A DNA stretch of 64,000 nt from Promethearchaeota archaeon (GTDB taxonomy: Archaea; Asgardarchaeota; Lokiarchaeia; Sigyniarchaeales; SOKP01): contig JAEOTR010000023.1 of the NCBI GenBank assembly GCA_016839705.1, positions 1 to 64,000 on the forward strand, written 5' to 3'. Numbering within the stretch: position 1 is the stretch's first letter; every line of letters starts with the position of its first letter. The notes under the pieces were generated by a model, which saw nothing but the letters and a program-made list of their open reading frames with translations, was not told where the DNA came from and made no database searches. The translations under genes were made by a program, and so were the position numbers. This document shows positions 17,887 to 25,376 of the stretch, in pieces.

Positions 17887-18948
17887 TTATGGGATTGATG
17901 GATTAAATTTTTGAAATTTAATCTCTTGAAAAATACCCTCATTTTTATTGCTATTATAGCATATGTCGATTAGCATTAAATGTGAACCTAAGATGACTCC
18001 AAACACAGTATCTGTGCCAGATGTACCACCATAATCCAAGACATTTCTAACAGAATTCTCTAACTCTCTTTGTCTTGAAGTTAATAAATTCTCCATAAGA
18101 GAGGCGACAGCTTCATTTACTTTTCCAACTGAAGCTTCTCTTAAGAACTCTTCGCTTATAATTGTAGTCCTCCCCGAAATAATTGATACAATATCCTTAT
18201 TGATTTTCTTGACATCGATACTCGTTTCATTAAAGTTTTCTGAAAAATACAACATACTAATCATTAATCCGAGAAGCATATCATCAGCAGCAGGAGTTAA
18301 TCCTGGACCCAATCCTACAAGACGTTTGGTAATTCGTATTATGTCATGAGAATGACCAGATTTTATTGCTTTGAGCATTGAGGAAATATAAGGTAATACC
18401 AAATGAGAAACAGAACCTAATTTCTCAGTTTTCGAATCTTTAAGGCCATTAATGTGTGTGAAAGGAATTAATTCACCTAAACCACTGAGTTGATCAGAAG
18501 CAAGGGCAACATCTCTCATAATCTCTATGTTTCCCATAATTGTCTTAAGGGATTGCAGACTAGCTAGAAATTTTCTCTTTGGCTTCCATAGTTCAGTCAA
18601 CTGGGTTGATATCACAATAACATTCTCACCTATAACTATCGACTCACCGACTCGTGCTACGATATCACCCCTCTTTATCCCGATTGTTGACAAATTGATA
18701 TGATTAGGAATGTTTACAAGTATATTCAACGGTCCTTGTCCTACCTCTTGTCCAACCAAACTGATCAATCGGTTCTGCAATACAGTGATGTTGATTACAC
18801 GCTGGAATATACTATGTATCAGTCCAATTTTGCCTTGTATTTGAATCCTGTTATCAGCAGACAGACCTATTGATTGAGCATTTAAGTACAAAGTTTTAGC
18901 ATGATGACCTGAATTTGAACGATAATAGGGCGACTCCAAATCAGTCAT
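17887..18948 (-). CDS. allH: DUF2877 protein, oxamate carbamoyltransferase subunit AllH-like (YlbF)
   Basis: 353 residues. The DUF2877 core is visible: LVGLGPGLTPAADDMLLGLM (about residues 210-230) is the family hallmark, and LDYGGTSGTDTVFGVILG near the C-terminus matches the second conserved block. In E. coli YlbF is AllH, third subunit of oxamate carbamoyltransferase. It is encoded on the opposite strand to AllF/AllG, convergent with carbamate kinase (122 bp), and 85 bp after the transporter ATPase gene on its own strand, with which it probably forms an operon. Confidence 0.85.
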   Translation of the reverse strand: MTDLESPYYRSNSGHHAKTLYLNAQSIGLSADNRIQIQGKIGLIHSIFQRVINITVLQNRLISLVGQEVGQGPLNILVNIPNHINLSTIGIKRGDIVARVGESIVIGENVIVISTQLTELWKPKRKFLASLQSLKTIMGNIEIMRDVALASDQLSGLGELIPFTHINGLKDSKTEKLGSVSHLVLPYISSMLKAIKSGHSHDIIRITKRLVGLGPGLTPAADDMLLGLMISMLYFSENFNETSIDVKKINKDIVSIISGRTTIISEEFLREASVGKVNEAVASLMENLLTSRQRELENSVRNVLDYGGTSGTDTVFGVILGSHLMLIDICYNSNKNEGIFQEIKFQKFNPSIP

Positions 18949-19033
18949 AGTGAATTGTCCTCATCTAATCTCAGTCCTCATCAATATTAACAAGGTTCTC
19001 CTATACCATGATCAAAATTTTCATCAGTGGACC

Positions 19034-20668
19034 CTATGCAACACCAGTCATCATCCGACCAATTTCATTGATCTTTGCATCAGCAGCAGGAACTATCCCT
19101 ACAATTTTACCCTCATATATGACTGCGATGCGATCACTCAGGGTCATAATTCTTTCTAAGTCCTCAGAGATGAGTAAAATGGCCACTTGTCTTTCTCTCT
19201 CCTCCAATATCTTTTTAGATATGAATTCTGTTGCTCCAACGTCTAATCCAGCTGTAGGTTGAGCGAGAATAAGCAATTTTGGATTTCTAGAGAGAACTTT
19301 TGCTAAGAGAATCTTCTGGAGGTTACCACCTGACAAATTTCTTACTGGAATATTAGGACTTGGTGTGTCAACGTCATATTCTTGGATAATTTTTTCTGCA
19401 TACTTTTTGATTTCTTCTTTATTCATGAACCATCGATGTGAAAATGGAGTCTTAGTATGGGACTCTAGAATCAAGTTTTCCGCGATAGAAAAATTCATCA
19501 GAAGACCAGTGCCTGCTCGATCCTCAGGGATGTCCCCTATACCTATTTCGATTAATTTCTTTGGGGTGTAATTGGTTACATCTTGCTTCAGAAAGTGAAT
19601 CGTGCCATCTGTAGATGGTCTCATACCAGAAAGTACATCTGCGAGCTCCTTCTGACCATTTCCTGAGACCCCTGCAATTCCAAGTATCTCACCCTCGTGA
19701 ATTGAGAAGGAAATACCCTTGAGGGCTTCTTGACCTTTGTCATTCATGGTTTTAAGACCCTGAACATCAAGAACAACCTTATCAGGTTTAATATCAACCC
19801 TCTCCTGTCCTGAATGGATCTCTCTTCCGATCATTTTTATCGAAAGGTCCTTTGGGTTAGTTAGATTGGTCTCAACTGTCTCAACAAAACGTCCACGTCT
19901 GAGGACTGTGACACGGTCACTTATGGCAAACACTTCGGGTAACTTATGAGTTATAAATACAACAGTTAACCCTTCTTTTACCATGAATTTCAGTGCCTTA
20001 AAGAAATTGTTTATTTCCAAAGGAGTGAGAACTGAGGTCGGTTCATCGAGAATAAGTATCTGTGCACCACGGTACAGAGTTTTTATTATCTCAACTCGTT
20101 GGCGAATACCCATTGGGAGCTGTTCTACCTTTGCTTTGGGGTCAACCTCTAGATTGTAGGTTTTTGAGAGCTCGATGATTTGTTTCTCGACTTCAGTGAG
20201 ATTCAATAGAGGTCCTTTGGAGGATTTGACCCCCAGAATAATATTCTCAGCAACTGTCATTGTCGGTATTAGTGTGAAGTGCTGGTGAACCATTCCAATT
20301 CCAATTGCAATGGCGTCCTTTGGCGATTTTAGGTGAACCGGGATTCCTTGAATTTTAATTTCACCTGAATCAAATCGATAGAGTCCGTATAAGATATTCA
20401 TCAAGGTTGTTTTGCCTGCACCGTTTTCTCCAAGCAAAGCATGGACCTCACATGCTTTCAGCTCAAAATTAATATTATCATTAGCTAACACACCTGGGAA
20501 TCGCTTTGTGATCCCCTGCATCTCTACTATTGATTCACCGGGTTCAATTTGCTTAATTTTAGTATGTTTGTTGTAATCGCTCATTTTCCTTAACTTTATC
20601 CTGTCCCAAAATCTCGAAACAACAGTTTTTATTCGAGTCATTTTTGTGTCATGTATCATTGCGATCAA
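19034..20668 (-). CDS. ABC transporter ATPase with two nucleotide-binding domains (nucleoside importer)
   Basis: ATP-hydrolysing subunit of the BMP-type importer, like YufO/RbsA: two ABC domains in one chain. The first has a full Walker A (GENGAGKTT) and LGxxQ-like MGIRQRVEI with ILILDEPTSVLT; the second has the degenerate P-loop GVSGNGQKEL and LSGGNLQKILLAKVL usual for this family. 544 residues from 20668; an internal ATG at 20584 (MSDYNKH) preceded by AAGG may be the true start because the first 28 residues are not family-like. It energises the two permeases at 12480-15049 across the membrane. Confidence 0.9.
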   Translation of the reverse strand: MIAMIHDTKMTRIKTVVSRFWDRIKLRKMSDYNKHTKIKQIEPGESIVEMQGITKRFPGVLANDNINFELKACEVHALLGENGAGKTTLMNILYGLYRFDSGEIKIQGIPVHLKSPKDAIAIGIGMVHQHFTLIPTMTVAENIILGVKSSKGPLLNLTEVEKQIIELSKTYNLEVDPKAKVEQLPMGIRQRVEIIKTLYRGAQILILDEPTSVLTPLEINNFFKALKFMVKEGLTVVFITHKLPEVFAISDRVTVLRRGRFVETVETNLTNPKDLSIKMIGREIHSGQERVDIKPDKVVLDVQGLKTMNDKGQEALKGISFSIHEGEILGIAGVSGNGQKELADVLSGMRPSTDGTIHFLKQDVTNYTPKKLIEIGIGDIPEDRAGTGLLMNFSIAENLILESHTKTPFSHRWFMNKEEIKKYAEKIIQEYDVDTPSPNIPVRNLSGGNLQKILLAKVLSRNPKLLILAQPTAGLDVGATEFISKKILEERERQVAILLISEDLERIMTLSDRIAVIYEGKIVGIVPAADAKINEIGRMMTGVA

Positions 20669-20782
20669 TTAGTCTAATTTATCAGATAAAATTATCTAAA
20701 TGAAGTGAGTTTTTCTAAAAAAATAAATTTAACTTAGAAAAATAGAATCTTTTCCGATAATGGATATATTTTTTTTATTTTC

Positions 20783-20823
20783 TTTTTAAAAATCTATTTC
20801 TTTATGTATTAAAATTTAAATTA
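20783..20823 (+). repeat. 41-bp direct repeat, copy 2 (right flank of the island; carries promoter of the next gene)
   Basis: Second copy of the repeat at 9339-9379, one mismatch. Its end (TTTAAATTA, centred about 26 bases before the ATG at 20845) sits where the TATA box of a leaderless archaeal gene belongs, so this copy is probably the promoter of the DUF4139 gene. Confidence 0.85.
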
Positions 20824-20844
20824 TTTTGACATTATAATAATTCT

Positions 20845-22896
20845 ATGTCGAAACTCAAAGTGAAAAAAGTTATAATTTTTAAACATGGTGTTTCCTATTA
20901 CATTCTTGAAGGCACACTGAAAGGCTCAAGTACATTTGAACTTGAATTTAAAATCGATGAGATGAATGATGTACTGAAGTCGCTTTTTGTTTTAGACACT
21001 AGTGAAAAAGGATATATATCATCTATTTCTTATGACGCGGCTTTAGAGACGTCTCAATTATTAAAATCCATAATGTTAAACATACCAGATCTAGATTCAT
21101 TCTCCTCGTTAGTTAGTCAGATTAAAGGAGCAGATATCAGTATTACAATTGGAGGGGCTAAAAAAATATCAGGGAAGATAATGGGGATTGAATTTTACGA
21201 GAAATTAAGTAAGAATGAAAAAATTACAGAGAAACAATTAGTACTTCTACAAGATGATGGTTTAATTACTAAACATGACTTCTTAGAAATCAAATCAATT
21301 GATATAATGAATGATGAGATTAAGAAAGATTTGAAATTCTTCTTAGAGACTGTAATCGCCGGAAAAAAGAAAGATGCTAAGAATATAATAATTAATTGCG
21401 AATCTGGAGGAGAAGATGAAGTTGAGAGGAATATTTTTGTTTCATATATTCGCGAAAGCCCTATATGGAAAACGTCATATCGTTTAATTATGAGCAAGAA
21501 GCAAGCATTGGAGCAGAAATGCCTACTCTCTGGTTGGGGTCTTATAGAAAACACTACAAATCAAGATTGGGAAGGTGTAGAATTATCTTTAGTAGCAGGA
21601 ATGCCCGTTTCTTTTATTTATGAATTCTATCGGCCAATATTTATTCAGCGCCCAATAATTCAACCCCCAAAAGTATTAAGCGCACGTCCTACTGAAATTG
21701 AAGAAGGTTTAGAGATGGAAAAATATGAAGAATACGGTACAGCGATGGAGGATGCATTACCCGCCGCAGAAATGGTTTCAGCTAAAAAAAGGGCTAGAGC
21801 CCCAAGGGGTCCTCCTGGAGCTGCTCCATCACGAGCATTAGGGATTATAGGGGGAGGAATGTCTGATGAGGCTTTCTTAGATAAAATTTCATCACAGACA
21901 AAGATTCAGACAAAAGATCTAGGAGAATTATTTGAATATACCATTTCAAATCCAGTGACGATAAAAAGAAAACAATCCGGATTAGTTCCAATACTCACTG
22001 AATCAATACAAGCAAAAAGAGTTTTACTGTACAACATGAATGACCATGATAAAAATCCCAACGCGTGTTTAGAAATCACCAATAATACGAATTTAACTTT
22101 AGAAAGAGGTCCCTCTACGATCATCTATGACGATAATCTCGCAGGAGAAGCCATCATTCCCTTCTTAAATAAAGGTGATACGAGATTGCTAAATTATGCG
22201 GTAGAACAAGCGGTACTTATTACCCATGAACAAAAATCTGAGAATAAAAGCGTACATAGGGTAACTTTTGGGAGTGGATATTCCTATGAATATTATTATA
22301 CTAATTTAATGACAACCTATAAGATTAAAAATAAAACTGACGAAGAAAAGGAAATATATTTAGATCATCCCAAGACGCATGGATATAAATTTATAGATAA
22401 GCCTATTGACCCTGAGGAAACTCCTAATTACTGGCGTTTTAAGATTACATTAAAACCTAAAGATGCAATTAATTTTGAGATTAAAGAGCAAAGAGAAGAT
22501 TATTCTAGCAATTATTTATGGGATTTTAACAAGGAAGATTTCTTGAAAAGAGTTGGTTTTTATGTTAAACAGAAATTTATTAATACTGAACTTGAAACCC
22601 AATTAAAAGAGGTTGCGGAATTAATTCAAACTCTAAACAATTTAAGAGCAAATGATGAAAAATTGAATGAAGAAAGAGATTTGATGACTGATGAACAAGC
22701 AAGGTTAAGAGAAAATATTTCTGTCTTAGGTGATGACACCCAATCTGTTTCATTAAAAGAAAGATACATTAAAAAATTGAGTACTCAAGAAACTAGGTTT
22801 GAAGCAATTAAGAAAGAACTAAAAACATTAGATAAGAAGATGACTGAATTAGATAAAAAAATTGCAGAAAAAATGGATATGCTCTCTCCTCCATAA
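20845..22896 (+). CDS. DUF4139 (mucoidy-inhibitor A-like) protein
   Basis: 683 residues. The N-terminal part (KVIIFKHGVSYYILEG) and the middle beta-rich region (SYIRESPIWKTSYRLIM, then LSGWGLIENTTNQDWEGVELSLVAGMP) are typical of the DUF4139/MuiA superfamily, whose biochemical role is unknown. A low-complexity Ala/Pro/Arg linker is at residues ~310-335, and the C-terminal ~100 residues form a long coiled coil (from about 585). No signal peptide or membrane segment is seen, so it is probably cytoplasmic. A likely leaderless promoter lies in the repeat just upstream. A permuted small GTPase follows 41 bp downstream, probably co-transcribed. Confidence 0.8.
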   Translation: MSKLKVKKVIIFKHGVSYYILEGTLKGSSTFELEFKIDEMNDVLKSLFVLDTSEKGYISSISYDAALETSQLLKSIMLNIPDLDSFSSLVSQIKGADISITIGGAKKISGKIMGIEFYEKLSKNEKITEKQLVLLQDDGLITKHDFLEIKSIDIMNDEIKKDLKFFLETVIAGKKKDAKNIIINCESGGEDEVERNIFVSYIRESPIWKTSYRLIMSKKQALEQKCLLSGWGLIENTTNQDWEGVELSLVAGMPVSFIYEFYRPIFIQRPIIQPPKVLSARPTEIEEGLEMEKYEEYGTAMEDALPAAEMVSAKKRARAPRGPPGAAPSRALGIIGGGMSDEAFLDKISSQTKIQTKDLGELFEYTISNPVTIKRKQSGLVPILTESIQAKRVLLYNMNDHDKNPNACLEITNNTNLTLERGPSTIIYDDNLAGEAIIPFLNKGDTRLLNYAVEQAVLITHEQKSENKSVHRVTFGSGYSYEYYYTNLMTTYKIKNKTDEEKEIYLDHPKTHGYKFIDKPIDPEETPNYWRFKITLKPKDAINFEIKEQREDYSSNYLWDFNKEDFLKRVGFYVKQKFINTELETQLKEVAELIQTLNNLRANDEKLNEERDLMTDEQARLRENISVLGDDTQSVSLKERYIKKLSTQETRFEAIKKELKTLDKKMTELDKKIAEKMDMLSPP

Positions 22897-22937
22897 TATT
22901 TATACTGGGAGTTGGAAAAAACCACAGAGGTCTAAAT

Positions 22938-23573
22938 TTGATAAGTGTTACCTTGTCTTTATGGGATACCGGGGGTCAAGAGCGGTTCAACTTTTTCAAA
23001 ACCGATTTTTTCAAGGGAGTTGCTGCTGTTGCTTTAGTATTTGACTTATCTCGACCAGATACATTTGAATCGGTAGATGAATATTTCGGAGATATCCGAG
23101 AACTCTCTGGAAATATTCCTATAATTTTAGTGGGAAATAAGGATGATTTAAAAAAAGATATTGGGGAAACTATTCCACGAGATAAAATAATACAAATGGT
23201 GAATCAATATAATTTGTTTGAGTATCTCGAGACATCCGCATTAGAAAACCTAAACGTAGAAAAACTATTTTATAGATTAGCTTTAACATCTTTAATAGAT
23301 ATAAAACCAAGATTAGGAGAGATAATCGATTCTAATCACTTTAGGTTTAAAATCCTTCTCGTTGGAGCTGCAGCTGTTGGGAAATCTACGCTAATAAATG
23401 TTTTTACCAAAAAGAAATTTGAAGAAAATTACAAATTGACTGTTGGATTAGATTTTATGATCCAAGACCTTGAAATTGAAGAAGAGGATATCCCGAATGA
23501 AACTCTCACCCTAATGAAAAGCGCAACTAAAAAGAAAAGGATCAAAAAGATTCGAAAAAAAGAAGAAGATTAA
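22938..23573 (+). CDS. Circularly permuted Ras/Rab-like small GTPase
   Basis: 211 residues containing one complete set of GTPase motifs in rotated order: G3 WDTGGQE (9-15), G4 NKDD (67-70), G5 TSAL (99-102), then P-loop GAAAVGKS (143-150) and switch I Thr168 in KLTVGLDF, followed by strand DFMIQDLEIE and a basic tail. The chain thus begins at strand beta-3 and ends after beta-2: the beta2-beta3 hairpin is opened and old N- and C-termini are joined by a short linker (residues ~120-136). The TTG start at 22938 has AGAGGT 6 nt upstream, supporting it as an intended start. No G3 region follows the stop. Known permuted GTPases (RsgA, YlqF) are cut elsewhere (G4-G5-G1-G2-G3). It could instead be a remnant of fused tandem GTPases. 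Confidence 0.82.
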   Translation: MISVTLSLWDTGGQERFNFFKTDFFKGVAAVALVFDLSRPDTFESVDEYFGDIRELSGNIPIILVGNKDDLKKDIGETIPRDKIIQMVNQYNLFEYLETSALENLNVEKLFYRLALTSLIDIKPRLGEIIDSNHFRFKILLVGAAAVGKSTLINVFTKKKFEENYKLTVGLDFMIQDLEIEEEDIPNETLTLMKSATKKKRIKKIRKKEED

Positions 23574-23723
23574 GACAATTTTGGATATATTTATAGGTTA
23601 ATAATAGTCATGAACCATATTCTTATTTATTAGTATTAATTTGTTAATTCTTACAAGTTATATTTTGAGAAAAAGAAATAAATGATAATAAACTACTGAA
23701 TATAAATCAATTTGGTGAGAAAT

Positions 23724-23930
23724 ATGAGTATAACCCAACTTGAAGAAGAAAGAGATGAGTTATTGGACCAAATAGAAGCCCTCGAAGAAAAATGTGATAC
23801 TTTACCAATATGTGAGGAAGATGATGGCTGCGAAAGATGTGAAACTTTTGCTAAAATTGAAGCACTTTCTACTAAGGTAGAAGAAATTGAAGATAAAATC
23901 GAAGATTTACTGGGCGAGGACGAGGATTAA
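23724..23930 (+). CDS. Small acidic coiled-coil protein with four cysteines
   Basis: 68 residues from ATG 23724, chosen because GGTGA lies five bases before it; a TTG at 23712 is in frame but sits on the ribosome-binding site. Two heptad-like acidic helices flank a central CEKCDTLPIC-like segment with four Cys (C at about 24, 30, 37, 40 counted from this start), which could bind a metal between the helices. Family not recognised. Stand-alone gene convergent with the acyl-CoA dehydrogenase. Confidence 0.75.
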   Translation: MSITQLEEERDELLDQIEALEEKCDTLPICEEDDGCERCETFAKIEALSTKVEEIEDKIEDLLGEDED

Positions 23931-24018
23931 CCACTCAAATTTCTAAAATTAAGTTTTTTTCCTTTATTTTCTTACTTATAATTTTCTTTTCAATAAAAAA
24001 AAAGAAGGATAAGTTTTT

Positions 24019-25320
24019 TTATAGGTTTTTGAATAATCTCCTTAAACCTCTGGACATGATCAGTTTTTGGACTTCTTTCGTACCTCCGACCACTTCTAAA
24101 ATCCTCGAAACTCCAATATAATCATGCATTAAGGTATTATCGCATACACCCGCACCTCCCATAGAGTTTGCAGATTCGAAGCATACCTCTTTCGCTAATT
24201 TAGCACATATATATTTGTATTGACTCGCTGAAGAAACCATTGATTGAGCTACCGGATCAGGCAAATTTCCACCGTATTTCTTGACTTTTTCATCATATTT
24301 TTCTGCGAATTTTAAAACACCGTGAGTTATTGCTGCCGTTTTAGCCCATAAATCTGCTAAGGTAAATCCAACTCCCTGAAAAAGCAAAATTTCTTTATCA
24401 AACTGTCTTCTCATATTGGCGTATATAGTAGAATGAGCCAATGCTCCCCAACAAGCACTTATACATCTCACTGCAATTGCAATTCTTTCAGGAATTAAAC
24501 CTTCAAAAAGATGTTCTCTCCCCTTTCCAATTCCTCCCAAAACATATTCTTTTGGTACTCTTAGATTCTTAAGCCGTTCTTTTCCTATAAATAACTTGGG
24601 TGTCCAAGGAATGTTTACTCGTTCAATATTCCAACCCTCCCAGGAGGTATTAATTAAAAATTGTCCCATTAAATTTCCCTGATTTTTCTCTGCGGTGGCA
24701 TAAGAAACAGCCCATTTTGCTTTAGGGGCATTGGTATTAAATATTTTTTCTCCGTTTAGGAGAAAACTCCCATCATCCTGTTTATCACAAGTTGTTAATT
24801 GATGTACGGCATCAGATCCTCTTTCGGGTTCTGTTATTAATAAACATCCTACTTCTTGACCTGTGACGAGTTCTTTCAATGCGTCTAGTCTCACAGGAAC
24901 ATTTTCATGGTGAGCATAAATAGGATTGATACAAATAACTGTTGCCCCAGTACTCATTGCAAATTGAGGATCGAAATTATCTAAGGCTAAGATTCTCATA
25001 AATTCAATAGCCATTCCATAATCTTCATAATTTAAATCAATACATTTATAAGGTGTTTGACGAGTAATATAACCTTCCTTCCCAAAATCTGGTACCCAAT
25101 CATAGATATCCTCATCTGGTCCATGTGTTATTTTATTCTTAGTTTCATAATTGAGGCAGAATTCCTGCACTTGATTAAGAAATTTAAATTCTTTTTCAGA
25201 AAGTATCGTTCTTAAATTATCATTTACAAAATTATATCGGTTTTGAAGACTTAATTTTGCTAATATTTCGTCATTAATAACTTGTGTTTCAAATCGCTTT
25301 TTCTCACTCATTTTATTCAA
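24019..25320 (-). CDS. Acyl-CoA dehydrogenase family protein (paralogue 1)
   Basis: Flavoprotein of the acyl-CoA dehydrogenase family (fatty or amino acid oxidation), 433 residues. FAD/substrate landmarks: GCLLITEPERGSDAVH (around 155-170), LNGEKIFNTNAPKAKW, ARLARQxF-like IYANMRRQFDKEI, and the C-terminal SANSMGGAGVCDNTLMHDYIGVSRILEVVGGTKEVQ. At the position of the MCAD catalytic Glu (YEGT) there is Gly (VGGT), so the base must lie elsewhere, as in the isovaleryl/long-chain group, or activity differs. A close paralogue lies at 29219; two unrelated hydrolases separate them. Its own promoter region is in the 25321-25376 gap. Confidence 0.9.
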   Translation of the reverse strand: MNKMSEKKRFETQVINDEILAKLSLQNRYNFVNDNLRTILSEKEFKFLNQVQEFCLNYETKNKITHGPDEDIYDWVPDFGKEGYITRQTPYKCIDLNYEDYGMAIEFMRILALDNFDPQFAMSTGATVICINPIYAHHENVPVRLDALKELVTGQEVGCLLITEPERGSDAVHQLTTCDKQDDGSFLLNGEKIFNTNAPKAKWAVSYATAEKNQGNLMGQFLINTSWEGWNIERVNIPWTPKLFIGKERLKNLRVPKEYVLGGIGKGREHLFEGLIPERIAIAVRCISACWGALAHSTIYANMRRQFDKEILLFQGVGFTLADLWAKTAAITHGVLKFAEKYDEKVKKYGGNLPDPVAQSMVSSASQYKYICAKLAKEVCFESANSMGGAGVCDNTLMHDYIGVSRILEVVGGTKEVQKLIMSRGLRRLFKNL

Positions 25321-25376
25321 TTGCTTTATTTTTGATTTTTTAATTTGTATAAATTTTTACCTCGAAAAAATTTTTT

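Noticed and set aside
22899..22937. ILGVGKN codons upstream of the permuted GTPase as a genuine P-loop
   Set aside because: They precede the ribosome-binding site, lack the Thr/Ser after Lys and the following helix, and begin within a few codons of the previous gene's stop; at best a relic.
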